Shown piece by piece: positions 1-9,383 of a DNA stretch of 64,000 bases; the first letter of the stretch is position 1; every line of letters begins with the position of its first letter. Under the pieces are notes generated by a model. The model did no database searches, was not told the origin of the DNA, and was given only the letters and a program-made list of their open reading frames with translations. Where the stretch lies: the NCBI GenBank assembly GCA_009835395.1, contig VXXM01000079.1, forward strand, positions 1-64,000, in the 5' to 3' direction. Position numbers and translations under genes: made by a program. Origin of the DNA: Acidimicrobiia bacterium (lineage in GTDB: Bacteria > Actinomycetota > Acidimicrobiia > Acidimicrobiales > CATQHL01).

Positions 1-3000
1 GGGCAGCGGGGTGGCGGGGTCGGCGGTGCGGGCACTGGCCTGGAAGTTCCAGATGGCGCCGGACCCCTCGGCGGGCACCACCTCGGGGAGGGCCTGCGAG
101 AGGGCGCCGAGACAGAGATCGGTCACGAAGTGGCCGATCACGTGGCGCACGGCGATGGGAGCCGGCTCGGTGGCGTTGAGGATGACGCCCGGCGGCGCGC
201 TCACCGTGAACGGGAACAGCGAGGCATGGTTGTTGGGCAGTTCCGGCGCCAGTGCCACCAGCATCCCGTAGGTGAAGTAGGCCTGGGCGTAGGTGATGGG
301 CACGTTGATGCCCATCGGGCTGATGGGCGAGGTGCCGGCGAAGTCGGCGTGCATGCCCTCGGAGTTGACGGTGAGTGTCACGGCGAGATTGACGGGGTCG
401 CCGTAGCCGTCCACCCGCATCTCGTTGCGGTAGGTGCCCGGGGGCACCGCCGCCATTGCTTCCAGGGTGGCCTGGCGCGTGCGGTCGAACACGAAGCCGG
501 CCACCTCGGAGAGATCGGCGATGCCGAACTCCTCGAACATGGCGAGCAGGCGCCGGCGCCCGATCTCGTTGCAGGCGGCAAGGCCGTGGAGGTCGCCGAT
601 CACGTAGTCGGCGGCGCGCACGTTGTGGCGCACGATGTTGACGAGGTCGCGGTTCAGCCGCCCCCGGTCGGCCCATCGCATGATGGGGATCCGCAGCCCC
701 TCCTCGTAGACCTCGCGGGCGTCGGGGCCCCAACCCCTGCCTCCGACATCGACCACGTGGGCGGTGGAGGCGAAGAAGCCGACGAGGTCGTCGCCGACGA
801 AGACGGGCGTCGTGACGGTGAAGTCGTGCAGATGGCCGGTGCCCTTCCAGGGGTCGTTGGTGATGTAGACGTCGCCCGGCGCGATGGTCTCGGAGCCGAT
901 GTCGGCGATGAAGTGCCCGACGGCGGCGGCCATTGTGTTGACGTGGCCGGGTGTCCCGGTGACGGCCTGGGTGATCATGCGGCCCTGGCGGTCGAACACT
1001 CCCGCCGAGAGGTCGCCCGCCTCGCGGACCGACGTGGCGAAGGCGGTTCGCACCAGGGTGCGGGCCTGTTCCTCCACGATCGAGATGAGGCGGTTCCACA
1101 TGACCTGCAACTGCACTTCGCCAGGGTCGGCGCCGCTTCCGGCGGCTGCCGCCTCACCGGCGCCGGTCCGGGCTCCCGACGTCGTCCCCGAGCGGATCAC
1201 GAGCGTGCCGTCGGCGGTCACGGCAGCGCTGTGATGGGGCCCCAGCACGGTGGTGGTCTGCTCCTCCACGATCAAGGCAGGTCCCTGCACCCGCTCGCCC
1301 GCCACGAGCGCGGCCCGTTCCACGATGCCGGCCTCCAGGGATCCGCCGGTGGCCGGATCGTGAACCGCCCGGTGGGCCCCCGCCGTCACGGCGGCGCCCT
1401 CGGTCACGGGAGAGACGAGCCTCCGGGGCGCCTGCTGCGATGACACCCGCACCGACCAGCTCACCGCCTCGATGGTGAGGTCTTCGATGGCGCGCCCGAA
1501 GTGCGCCTCGTAGGCGGCTGTGAAGGCGTTTCCGAGTGCCTGCGCGGTGACGCGGCCCGGCGGCAGTTCCACCGGGATCTCCCAGCCCTGACCCCGGTAG
1601 CGCATCGAGGCCTGGCGTTGGGTGATGAGCGGCGCGTCGGTGCCCCGCCGCACGAACGCCTCCGCCTCGGCGGTGAGCTCGGCGAGTGTGTCGTTGACCC
1701 CCTCGTCGTCGAAGTCCTCGACGGTGGTGTAGAGGCTGCGCGACGCCTCGTAGGAGAACGGCGCCAGCAGGAATCCGATGGCCGAGCCGACACCGGCGCC
1801 GGTGGGCACCAGAACCTCGGTGAGACCGAGCTTGTCCATGAGCCGGGTGGCGTGCACCGGCGCGCCGCCGCCGAAGGCCACCATGGAGAAGCCGCTGAGG
1901 TCCTTGCCGTGCTCGACGGCGTGGACGCGGGCCGCGTTCGCCATGTTCTCGTCCACGACCTCGGTGACACCGACCGCGCCCGTGACGGTGTCCAACCCCA
2001 GGGGCGTTGCGATGGCCTGCATGGCCCCCTCGGCAAGGTCCGGCGACAGCGAGATGTCCTTGGCCCCGAACGTGTCGGGATGCAGGCGGCCCAGGCAGAC
2101 ATCGGCGTCGGTCACGGTGGGGTCGTCCCCGCCGAGGTCGTAGGCCGCGGGTCCGGGTTCCGAGCCGGCGCTGCGGGGCCCCACGCGGATCTGCCCGAGG
2201 GCGTCCACCGAGGCGATGGAGCCACCCCCCGCGCCGATCTCCAGCATCTCGATCACCGGGATCGAGATGGGCATGCCGCTGCCCTTCTTGAATCTGGCCT
2301 CCCGCGCCACCTCGAAGCTGGAGGCGGTGCGCGGCACGTGATCCTCGATGAGGGCGATCTTGGCCGTCGTGCCACCCATGTCGAACGAGCAGATGCGGTC
2401 GCGGCCGTGGCGGGCAGCCAGATCGGCGGCGAACACGGCCCCGCCGGCGGGGCCCGACTCGACCAGGCGCACCGGGAACGCCGCGGCCACCTCCACGCTC
2501 AACAGGCCGCCGCCGGAGTGGATGAGGTGCAGCGGGCAGGTGGCGCCGAGCCGGTGGAGTTCGGCCTCCAGGCGACGCAGGTACGAGGCCATCAGCGGCT
2601 GCACGTAGGCGTTGGCACAGGTGGTGTTGAAGCGCTCGTACTCGCGCATCCGCGGCGAGACCTCGCTGCTGAGTGAGACCGCGACATCGGGCGCGGCCTC
2701 GAGCAGCAGCTCGCGGAAGCGGCGCTCGTGGTCGCCGTTGCGGTAGCTGTGCATGAATCCGACGGCCACGGACTCGTAGCCGGCGTCGGTCAACTCCGCC
2801 ACGACGGCTCGGGCGCCGCTCTCGTCGAACGGCACCAGCACCTCGCCCCGGGCGTTTAGGCGCTCGGCGACGACGTAGCGGTCCTTGCGCTCGATCAGTG
2901 GTGCCGGCAGCACGATGTTGAGGTCGTATTGCTCGAAGCGGCTCTCGGTACGGGTCTCGATCACGTCGCGGAACCCTGCTGTTGTGACGAGCGCGGTGCT

Positions 3001-3234
3001 GGCGCCGGTCCGCTGGATGAGGGCGTTGGTGGCCAGCGTGGTGCCGTGGATGATCTGGGTCACCTCGGCGAGGTCGACGTCGTTGCCGGCTGCCAGTTCG
3101 GTCACTGCTGCCAGCACGCCTTCCTCGGGGCGGCCGGTCGTCAGCACCTTGGTCGAGACGAACCGGCCGTCATCCCGTTCCAGCACCACGTCGGTGAAGG
3201 TGCCTCCCACGTCGGCCCCGATGCGCAGCGGCAC
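1..3234 (-). CDS. Fused hydantoinase/5-oxoprolinase HyuA-HyuB (3' end outside window)
   Basis: The reading frame from a GTG at 3234 to the window edge stays open for 1078 codons. It is missing from the ORF track only because its stop lies outside. The N-terminal half is HyuA: RIGADVGGTFTDVV near residue 3, FDMGGTTAK near 285 (ASKHA nucleotide-binding motifs), and GAGGGSIASVD. The HyuB half starts near residue 700 (VQLQVMWNRLISIVEEQA) and includes GDVYITNDPWKGTGH. I checked the junction codon by codon: one frame, no stop, joined by a short Ala/Gly-rich linker. The family performs ATP-dependent opening of hydantoins, 5-oxoproline or related cyclic amides; the substrate cannot be read. The start has GAGGAGG upstream inside the end of the SDR gene, which stops 2 nt before it, so the two form an operon. 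By family length about 150-200 residues are missing. Confidence 0.9.
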   Translation of the reverse strand, partial: MPLRIGADVGGTFTDVVLERDDGRFVSTKVLTTGRPEEGVLAAVTELAAGNDVDLAEVTQIIHGTTLATNALIQRTGASTALVTTAGFRDVIETRTESRFEQYDLNIVLPAPLIERKDRYVVAERLNARGEVLVPFDESGARAVVAELTDAGYESVAVGFMHSYRNGDHERRFRELLLEAAPDVAVSLSSEVSPRMREYERFNTTCANAYVQPLMASYLRRLEAELHRLGATCPLHLIHSGGGLLSVEVAAAFPVRLVESGPAGGAVFAADLAARHGRDRICSFDMGGTTAKIALIEDHVPRTASSFEVAREARFKKGSGMPISIPVIEMLEIGAGGGSIASVDALGQIRVGPRSAGSEPGPAAYDLGGDDPTVTDADVCLGRLHPDTFGAKDISLSPDLAEGAMQAIATPLGLDTVTGAVGVTEVVDENMANAARVHAVEHGKDLSGFSMVAFGGGAPVHATRLMDKLGLTEVLVPTGAGVGSAIGFLLAPFSYEASRSLYTTVEDFDDEGVNDTLAELTAEAEAFVRRGTDAPLITQRQASMRYRGQGWEIPVELPPGRVTAQALGNAFTAAYEAHFGRAIEDLTIEAVSWSVRVSSQQAPRRLVSPVTEGAAVTAGAHRAVHDPATGGSLEAGIVERAALVAGERVQGPALIVEEQTTTVLGPHHSAAVTADGTLVIRSGTTSGARTGAGEAAAAGSGADPGEVQLQVMWNRLISIVEEQARTLVRTAFATSVREAGDLSAGVFDRQGRMITQAVTGTPGHVNTMAAAVGHFIADIGSETIAPGDVYITNDPWKGTGHLHDFTVTTPVFVGDDLVGFFASTAHVVDVGGRGWGPDAREVYEEGLRIPIMRWADRGRLNRDLVNIVRHNVRAADYVIGDLHGLAACNEIGRRRLLAMFEEFGIADLSEVAGFVFDRTRQATLEAMAAVPPGTYRNEMRVDGYGDPVNLAVTLTVNSEGMHADFAGTSPISPMGINVPITYAQAYFTYGMLVALAPELPNNHASLFPFTVSAPPGVILNATEPAPIAVRHVIGHFVTDLCLGALSQALPEVVPAEGSGAIWNFQASARTADPATPLP

Positions 3235-3236
3235 GG

Positions 3237-4040
3237 TCAGACCTCCTCGAGCGGGGGGAAGTTCTCCGGCGGCATGATGTCGACGGTCGCCGAGCGTTGC
3301 TGAGCGAGCATGCCGCCGTCCACGCGTAGCACGTCGCCGGTGATGTAGGCAGCATCGTCGGAGGCCAGGAAGAGGGCGGCGCCGGTCATGTCGTACGGCT
3401 CGCCCATGCGCCCCAGCGGCAGGTTGTCGCCGCGCAGTGCCCGTGCCTCGGCGCTCATTCCCTCCGTGTCGATCGTGCCCGGCACGAGGGCGTTGACCCG
3501 GATGTTGTAGGGACCGAGGTCCAGCGCCATGGCCCGGGTGAGTCCTTCCACGCCGCCCTTGGCGGCGTCGTAGGCGGTGAAGCAGCGGTGTGCCCGTGTT
3601 GCCCCGCCCGAGCTCATGTTGATGATGCTGCCGCCGCCCTGGCGAGCCATGATGCGGGCCACGGGGTGCGCCACGAGGAAGTGCCCGGTGAGGTTCACGT
3701 CCACAATGCGCCGCCACCAGGCCTCGTCGCCCTCGAAGAAGTGCAGCATCGGCCCGGTCAGCCCGGCGTTGTTGACCAGCACGTCGATCCGGCCGTGAGC
3801 GACCATGACGGCGTCGATCATCGCCGCGACCGCGGCGCTGTCCGACACGTCCGCAGGGGCGCCCATGGCCGTGCCGCCGGCGCCGCAAATCGAAGCGACC
3901 ACCTCGTCGATGACCTCAACGTCGACGTCGTTGACCGCCACGCTCGATCCCACGTCCCCGAATCGTTCGGCGATGGCCCGACCGATGCCGCGCCCGGCAC
4001 CGGTCACGATCACCACCTTGCCCGCCAACGTCTCGTGCAT
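3237..4040 (-). CDS. SDR-family NAD(P)-dependent oxidoreductase
   Basis: This 267-residue classical short-chain dehydrogenase/reductase has the Rossmann motif TGAGRGIG at residues 13-20, NNAG at 90-93, a serine pair near 143-144 and the catalytic pair Y157/K161 in YDAAK. The C-terminal DVLRVDGG is typical of SDRs that use the C-terminal loop in assembly. The ATG at 4040 is preceded by GGGAGG at good spacing. It is directly upstream of the HyuAB fusion and nearly overlaps it, so it probably oxidises or reduces a substrate in the same pathway. The substrate is unknown. It has about 15 extra residues after the usual family end. Confidence 0.93.
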   Translation of the reverse strand: MHETLAGKVVIVTGAGRGIGRAIAERFGDVGSSVAVNDVDVEVIDEVVASICGAGGTAMGAPADVSDSAAVAAMIDAVMVAHGRIDVLVNNAGLTGPMLHFFEGDEAWWRRIVDVNLTGHFLVAHPVARIMARQGGGSIINMSSGGATRAHRCFTAYDAAKGGVEGLTRAMALDLGPYNIRVNALVPGTIDTEGMSAEARALRGDNLPLGRMGEPYDMTGAALFLASDDAAYITGDVLRVDGGMLAQQRSATVDIMPPENFPPLEEV

Positions 4041-4342
4041 GTGTGCCTCCCGGCTGTTCGGCCTGCGGTGACGGACGCTCCGGCTCTGCCGAGCGGGTCG
4101 TTCGCTCGCCGGCCGCAGACGTTGAGTAAGGCTATGGCGCTGTCGCCGAGCCCGGCAGGTGCAAGCGGGGCCACCTTTCGAACATGGAATGTAAGAAAGA
4201 TTCGCGGGGATTATCGGTGTGAAACGAGGCGCACACCGCTGCTGTAGTTGTAGTTTTCATCACATCGTCGTTTGCCTGCCATCGGTTCCGGATGCCGGAT
4301 TGAAATCGACGATTCCGGCAACGGCGCCGGGAAGGAGATGCA
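4041..4342. other. Divergent intergenic region between SDR and monooxygenase beta gene
   Basis: This roughly 300-nt gap separates the minus-strand SDR from a plus-strand pair of coupled ORFs. The middle part (about 4180-4330) is clearly less GC-rich than the surroundings, for example GTAGTTGTAGTTTTCATC, and is the likely place for divergent promoters. I see no convincing operator, RNA gene or gene fragment. Small ORFs on both strands here show no recognisable features. Confidence 0.4.
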
Positions 4343-4528
4343 ATGCCAAGGTTGCCGTTGCCCGTCTCCAAGCCCACCCGCTTGGTAGTGGCGGTCCGAA
4401 CCCCGCACATCACCTGCCGTCTCCCCGCTGCGGTCGACGGATCACGGCCGTTCCGAGCCGGTCGCGTTGACCGGGTCGCGGCCACCACGCCGCGCCGTGG
4501 TCGCCGCCGCGCTGGAGGTGTCGCGTGA
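4343..4528 (+). CDS. Possible 61-aa leader ORF coupled to monooxygenase beta gene
   Basis: A short ORF starts at an ATG preceded by GGAAGGAG, one of the best ribosome-binding sites in the window. It ends in a TGA that overlaps the GTG start of the next gene (GTGA, 4 nt). The peptide is basic and Arg/Pro-rich, with no recognisable domain, signal peptide or membrane segment. It could be a translated leader coupled to the downstream gene, a real small protein, or what remains after loss of a larger upstream gene. The good SD and exact coupling are the only reasons to list it. Confidence 0.3.
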   Translation: MPRLPLPVSKPTRLVVAVRTPHITCRLPAAVDGSRPFRAGRVDRVAATTPRRGRRRAGGVA

Positions 4529-5532
4529 ACGCCTTAGCGGGCGAACCCCGCGACCAAGGTTCCGACGGGGGGATGCGCCGCGTCGGCAGCGAGTACGAGT
4601 TCGTGACCCACGACCTCGACCGGGTCATCCGCCGGAGACGCGACGACGTCCCGGCAGCGCACGAGGACGACCCCGCGCCGGGATGGCCGGTTCCCGGCGA
4701 CGCCTCGGCTCTCCATTGCGAGCAGTGGCACGGCTTCAGTGACCCTGACGAGTTGACCTACGGCGGCTACGTCACACGTCAGGACGAGGCCGGCACAATC
4801 GTGCACGGCGTTCTGGACTACTACGACAGGGCCGCCCACGACCTGATGCTGGGACCGGACTGGTTGGAGGCGCTCGGTGAGCTTTTCGCCCCGCTGCGGT
4901 ACCCGCTCTACGGGCTGCAGCGGGTGGAGTCCTATCTGGGTGTCGTGGCGCCAACCTCGAACGTGGTGAACGCAGCCGCGTTTGCGACCACCGACCTCGT
5001 GCGGGCGACCAGCGTTGTGGCTCTCCGGACGCGGCAGTTGCAGGTGCGTCACCCGACCCGCTCCTTTGCTGCCCGCGACCGAGCCGTGTGGCAGGACATG
5101 CCCGCCTGGCAGCCGGCTCGACGAGCGGTGGAGACGGCTCTGGAAGCCACGGACTTCGGTGAGGCTCTGACGGCGGTGAACCTGGTGCTGTGGCCGGCGC
5201 TTGAAGCGGTGCTGTTCCGATCCTTCGGGCAGGTCGCTCGCGCCAACGGGGACGGTCTCACCTGGCTGCTGCTGGCCACTCTGGCGAACGACGCCGAGCG
5301 GAACCGACGCTGGAGCACGGCGCTGGCTCGCTACGCCGTGCAGCAGCGGCCGGCGAACGAGGCGGTATTCGGTCGGTGGGCCGGTCGCTGGGCGCCGCGC
5401 GCCGCCGCGGCCGTCGAGTCGCTCGCGGCGGCAATCGCCGACCTGCCCCGCGCCATGTCGGCCAGCGACATCACCGAGGCGGCGGACGAGGCCGTCGGTG
5501 AGACCCTGGCCTCGACGAGGGTTGGCGCGTAG
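4525..5532 (+). CDS. Soluble diiron monooxygenase hydroxylase beta subunit (orphan)
   Basis: The 335-residue protein matches the beta-subunit family of soluble methane / toluene / phenol / propane monooxygenases (TmoE, PrmC, MimC type). Hallmarks are the early WHGFSDPDELTYGGYVTRQD block and APLRYPLYGLQRVESYLG near residues 130-150, followed by an all-helical C-terminal half. In this family the beta subunit is structural: it pairs with the alpha subunit that carries the diiron site. No alpha subunit, reductase or coupling protein is present in the flanking genes, so a partner must be elsewhere or the gene is a relic. The GTG start has GGAGG 6 nt upstream and overlaps the stop of a 61-aa ORF. 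The frame is intact and of normal family length. Confidence 0.82.
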   Translation: MNALAGEPRDQGSDGGMRRVGSEYEFVTHDLDRVIRRRRDDVPAAHEDDPAPGWPVPGDASALHCEQWHGFSDPDELTYGGYVTRQDEAGTIVHGVLDYYDRAAHDLMLGPDWLEALGELFAPLRYPLYGLQRVESYLGVVAPTSNVVNAAAFATTDLVRATSVVALRTRQLQVRHPTRSFAARDRAVWQDMPAWQPARRAVETALEATDFGEALTAVNLVLWPALEAVLFRSFGQVARANGDGLTWLLLATLANDAERNRRWSTALARYAVQQRPANEAVFGRWAGRWAPRAAAAVESLAAAIADLPRAMSASDITEAADEAVGETLASTRVGA

Positions 5533-5583
5533 GAGCGCGCTCGCGGCAATGGCCGAATCGGACCCGAGGCCGGGCCGCTCGAG

Positions 5584-6390
5584 TCACGGCGCGATCCGCC
5601 GCCGGTATTCCCGGCGGTTCCGCTCGCTCATCCGGCGGAACAGCGCGAGGCTCTTGGGGATCATTCCGGGGTTCCACAGCACGGCCCGTGCGATCACGCC
5701 GTCCCAATAGGGGACGTAGATCTCGAGCTTCGGTTTGTCCAGAGCGCGCTCGTAGGCGTCGGCAACCTCGTCGACGGTCCGCACACGATTGAGATATTCG
5801 AGGTCGCCGTCACCCGACAGTGCCTCCCGAAGCATGGGCGTGTCGATGGCGGTGGGGTAGATGCCGCTGACGTGGACTCTTGTGCCCGCCAGTTCGGCGT
5901 TGAGCGCAGCGAGAAAGGCTCGGAGCCCCGCCTTGGCGGCCGAGTAGGCGGCCGTTGTCGGCATCGGGCAGATCCCGCTGAGAGACACGGTGGCCATGAT
6001 GTGGCCCCGTTCGCGCTCCTTGAACACCGGGACGGCGGCGCGGATGACCTGCATGGGGCTGCGCAGCATGACGTCGAGTTGCCGGTCCAGGTCGTCCGCG
6101 CTCGAATCGGTGACCTGCCGCAGCACGACGGTTCCGGCGTTGCAGATGAGGATCTCCAACTCCTGCCAGTCGCCGGCGATGCGCTCGCAGAGCCGGGCGG
6201 TGCCGGCCTCGGCGGCCAGGTCGCAGCCGACGGCGAGCGAGCCGGCTCCGATGTCCGCAGCGGCCCTCGCAGCCAGCTCGTCGGTGCGGTCCACGACGAT
6301 CACCCGGTGGCCCCGCCGGACGAGGCGGCGTGCAACCTCGGCGCCGATCCCCGAGGCCGCTCCGGTGACGAGAGCAGTGCAGGGCTTCAT
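5584..6390 (-). CDS. SDR-family oxidoreductase
   Basis: This 268-residue short-chain dehydrogenase has TGAASGIG at 9-16, CNAG at 83-86 (instead of NNAG), a serine near 136-138 and Y149/K153 in YSAAK. The start was moved from the ORF-track position (6561) to the ATG at 6390, because GGGGAGGAG lies just upstream and the Rossmann motif then sits at the usual place. The C-terminus (WDGVIARAVLWNPGMIPKSLALFRRM) is longer and more hydrophobic and basic than usual, suggesting membrane association. It is transcribed towards the orphan monooxygenase gene. The substrate is unknown. Confidence 0.9.
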   Translation of the reverse strand: MKPCTALVTGAASGIGAEVARRLVRRGHRVIVVDRTDELAARAAADIGAGSLAVGCDLAAEAGTARLCERIAGDWQELEILICNAGTVVLRQVTDSSADDLDRQLDVMLRSPMQVIRAAVPVFKERERGHIMATVSLSGICPMPTTAAYSAAKAGLRAFLAALNAELAGTRVHVSGIYPTAIDTPMLREALSGDGDLEYLNRVRTVDEVADAYERALDKPKLEIYVPYWDGVIARAVLWNPGMIPKSLALFRRMSERNRREYRRRIAP

Positions 6391-6611
6391 GGCTGACTCC
6401 TCCCCGAGGTGCGGTGTCTCTTGGCTGCCTCGGCGAACGCCACGTCGAGCACCGGTGGGTCGGTCATGAGCACCTCCGCGTGGGTCTCGGCGTGATGGCG
6501 CGTCAAGAATCGCACAAGAAGTTGTCCGCCGGCGCATCTGACCGCGACGGTTCGACGGCATGATGTTCCGGCAATCTGCCGTCGGTGATCGAGTTGATCG
6601 CGGGGCCGGTG

Positions 6612-8774
6612 ATGTCTCGACTCCTCTACCGCATGGGCCGCTGGTCGGCGGCGCACGGGAAACCGGTGCTGGTGGCGTGGGTCGTCGTCGTCGTGCTGCT
6701 CGGCGTCCTGTCGCGGGCCGTCGGGGGCCACGTCACCGATCAGTTCGAGTTGCCGGGGGCCGAGTCGCAGGTTGCCGCCGACCTGCTCGAGGAACGATTC
6801 CCGGCGGTCGGCCGTTCGTCCACCATGGTCGTGGTGGCCGCGGACGATCTGCGTGCCCACGCCGGGGAGGTCTCGGCACTGGCGGCCGGCCTCGACGGGG
6901 TGGCGGGGGTCGTGTCCGTCGGCGATCCACGCCGGGGGATGGCGCCGTCGGGAACCGTGCTCCAGTTCCCGGTTCGCTTCGACAAGCCGGCCGAGCAGGT
7001 CGAGGTCGAGACCTGGGACCGGGTCCTGGCCGTGGTGGACGCGGCGCGCAGCCCCGCTCTGCAGGTCGAGCTCGGCGGCGAGGTGGCCAACGAGATGGCC
7101 CGGACGGGACCGGCGGGAACGTCGGAGTTGATCGGCGTGGCCGTCGCGGTCGTCGTGCTGATCCTCGTCTTCGGCTCGTTTCTGGCGATGGGTTTGACCC
7201 TGCTGACAGCGCTCATCGGCGTCGGCGTCTCACTGGCGACGATCCTGCTGGTGGCCGCCGCCATCAACGTGCCGACGACCGCGGAGATCCTCGCCCTGAT
7301 GCTCGGCATCGCCGTCGGCATCGACTACGCCCTTTTCATCATGTCGCGGCACCGGGAGAACCTCGTCGCGGGCATGGACGTTCCGGAGTCGATCGGACGC
7401 TCTCTCGCCACCGCCGGCGGGGCGGTCGTGTTCGCGGGCTCGACGGTGGTCATCGCCATGCTAGGCCTGATCGTGGTCGGCACGCCCTCCATCACGACGA
7501 TGGCATTGGCCGTGGCATTCGCGGTCATCGTCGCAGTCGTGGTCGCCCTCACGCTGCTGCCGGCGCTGCTGGGCCTGGCCGGCCGTCGCCTGGCGGCGCC
7601 GACACTGCCCGGTCTGCGGAACCGCCGTCCCCGTGCGCGGGATGAGAATCTCGGCACTCGCTGGACGACGTGGGTGGCCCGCCGGCCGTGGCTCAGTTTC
7701 GGGATGGCGCTCGTGGCGATGCTGGTGATGGCGGTGCCGCTGCTGGACCTCGAGACGGCGTTCCCGTCGGCCGGCAGCGCCCCGGAGGAGACGACGCATC
7801 GCCGGGCCCATGATCTGATCACCGAAGGTTTCGGCCCCGGGTTCAACGGTCCGCTACTGATGGTGGTGGACCATTCGGGGTTACCCGCAGCCGACGCGTC
7901 GGCGGCGGTGTCTGACATCGGATCGGTGGTGCGCGCCGATCCGAACGTCGGGTTCATCGTGCCCGGCGCCTCCAACCCTGCGGGCAACACGACGCTCATG
8001 CAGGCGATTCCCCTCACCGGCCCGGCGGACGCCGCGACCAAGGACCTACTCGAGCGGATGCGGGGCGAGATCCTCCCCGCCGTCGAGTCCAGCTACGGCA
8101 TCGAGGTCTACGTGACGGGCCCGACCGCGCTCGACATCGACGTCACCAAGCAGCTCACGGACCGCCTGCCCTGGGTGATGACCGTCGTGATCGGCCTGAT
8201 CTTCGTCGTCTTGATGCTTGCCTTCCGGTCGTTGCTGGTGCCGCTGAAGGCGGCCGTAGGCATCCTGCTGTCGATCGGTGCCGCGCTGGGCATCGTCGTG
8301 GCCGTGTTCCAGTGGGGCTGGGGGGCAAGTTTGCTGGGGGTGGACGGCACGATGCCGATCATCAGCTTCCTTCCGGTGATGAGCTTCGCCATCCTGTTCG
8401 GACTGTCGATGGACTACGAGGTGTTCATCCTCTCCCGGGTGCGCGAGGAGTGGCTGCGCACCGGCGACGCCCGCGACAGCGTCATCAAGGGCGTCGGGGC
8501 CACGGCCCGGGTCATCACCGCCGCGGCGGCGATCATGACGGCGGTGTTCGCCGGTTTCCTGCTCGGCGATCAGCCGGTCGTGAAGATGATCGGCCTGGCG
8601 CTCGCCGTCGCGGTACTACTCGACGCCACCGTGATCCGCCTGATCCTCGTCCCGTCCACCATGGTCATGTTCAACCGGGCCAACTGGTGGCTCCCCGCCT
8701 GGCTCGACCGGATCCTCCCCAACGTCGACATCGAGGGCGAGCAACTCCTCGATGAGTCCGAGGCGACCGGCTAG
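6612..8774 (+). CDS. MMPL-family RND transporter
   Basis: This large membrane exporter (about 720 residues) has two halves, each with one N-terminal membrane helix, an extracytoplasmic domain and a bundle of helices. The MMPL signatures are GIDYALFIMSRHRE (about residue 235) and FGLSMDYEVFILSRVREE (about 597), which carry the proton-relay Asp-Tyr pairs. MMPL proteins export lipids, lipophilic compounds or siderophores by proton motive force. The track start is a GTG at 6585; I prefer the ATG at 6612 (MSRLLYRMGRW), directly before the first amphipathic segment and membrane helix, but neither start has a strong SD. It converges on the next gene, sharing CTAG as both stop codons. Confidence 0.9.
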   Translation: MSRLLYRMGRWSAAHGKPVLVAWVVVVVLLGVLSRAVGGHVTDQFELPGAESQVAADLLEERFPAVGRSSTMVVVAADDLRAHAGEVSALAAGLDGVAGVVSVGDPRRGMAPSGTVLQFPVRFDKPAEQVEVETWDRVLAVVDAARSPALQVELGGEVANEMARTGPAGTSELIGVAVAVVVLILVFGSFLAMGLTLLTALIGVGVSLATILLVAAAINVPTTAEILALMLGIAVGIDYALFIMSRHRENLVAGMDVPESIGRSLATAGGAVVFAGSTVVIAMLGLIVVGTPSITTMALAVAFAVIVAVVVALTLLPALLGLAGRRLAAPTLPGLRNRRPRARDENLGTRWTTWVARRPWLSFGMALVAMLVMAVPLLDLETAFPSAGSAPEETTHRRAHDLITEGFGPGFNGPLLMVVDHSGLPAADASAAVSDIGSVVRADPNVGFIVPGASNPAGNTTLMQAIPLTGPADAATKDLLERMRGEILPAVESSYGIEVYVTGPTALDIDVTKQLTDRLPWVMTVVIGLIFVVLMLAFRSLLVPLKAAVGILLSIGAALGIVVAVFQWGWGASLLGVDGTMPIISFLPVMSFAILFGLSMDYEVFILSRVREEWLRTGDARDSVIKGVGATARVITAAAAIMTAVFAGFLLGDQPVVKMIGLALAVAVLLDATVIRLILVPSTMVMFNRANWWLPAWLDRILPNVDIEGEQLLDESEATG

Positions 8775-9193
8775 CCACCCGCCTGGGAGGTGGCCGTTCG
8801 CAGCAGGTAGCGCCCGACGGTGACGCTCACGATGACGAACAGCACGTCGATGGCGTACCAGAGCAGCAGGCGGATCTCCCAGGGCGGTGTCTCCTCGGAG
8901 TCGTAGACCTCCCAGCCCAGCCAGAGCCGGAAGAAGAGCAGGAAGAGGCAGGCAGCGGCGATCAACATCGTCGTCGCCCGCCAGTCCGGCAACTTCCCGA
9001 CCTCCCTGATCCGCACGAGGCTGATGACGAGCGCGGTCGCCGTGCCGACGGCCATGGCGAAGCTGATGGCGTCCCAGACGTCACTGCTTGTCGCCACGTC
9101 GTAGGTCGGGGACGCCACGAACTGCCCCGCCACCGCCAGGCCGAGAAGGACGTGCGCGTAGCCGAATAGTCGCTTCAGTGCCCTGATGTACAT
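8771..9193 (-). CDS. Small four-helix membrane protein, unknown function
   Basis: About 140 residues with four predicted membrane segments (roughly residues 10-27, 40-60, 73-92 and 112-132) separated by short charged loops. I do not recognise the family. I chose the ATG at 9193 (MYIRALKRLFGYAH) over the longer track start at 9259, because the extra N-terminal stretch is hydrophilic and unconvincing. The stop codon overlaps the stop of the MMPL gene on the opposite strand by 3 nt. It is not in an obvious operon. Confidence 0.6.
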   Translation of the reverse strand: MYIRALKRLFGYAHVLLGLAVAGQFVASPTYDVATSSDVWDAISFAMAVGTATALVISLVRIREVGKLPDWRATTMLIAAACLFLLFFRLWLGWEVYDSEETPPWEIRLLLWYAIDVLFVIVSVTVGRYLLRTATSQAGG

Positions 9194-9383
9194 GTGATGC
9201 TCGTCTCGCTCGAGCGAACTCCCCCGTGGGCTCGCGCCACCGACGCGATCGAAACTCAAGGACGGAGACTAGTTGTCGGGGGCGGTGAACTCCTATTCCC
9301 GCGCCGCATGTGGGTTGCCGGAGTCGGGCTGTACTGCTGTCGAAGAGGCTCGCGCTTTCGGGATGTGAGCGAGTTCCGCGCCT

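Noticed and set aside
130-2676. Long plus-strand ORFs of 437 and 391 aa
   Set aside because: They lie opposite the HyuA-HyuB coding frame, are rich in Gly/His/Arg/Val from antisense GC-rich codons, and show no domain.
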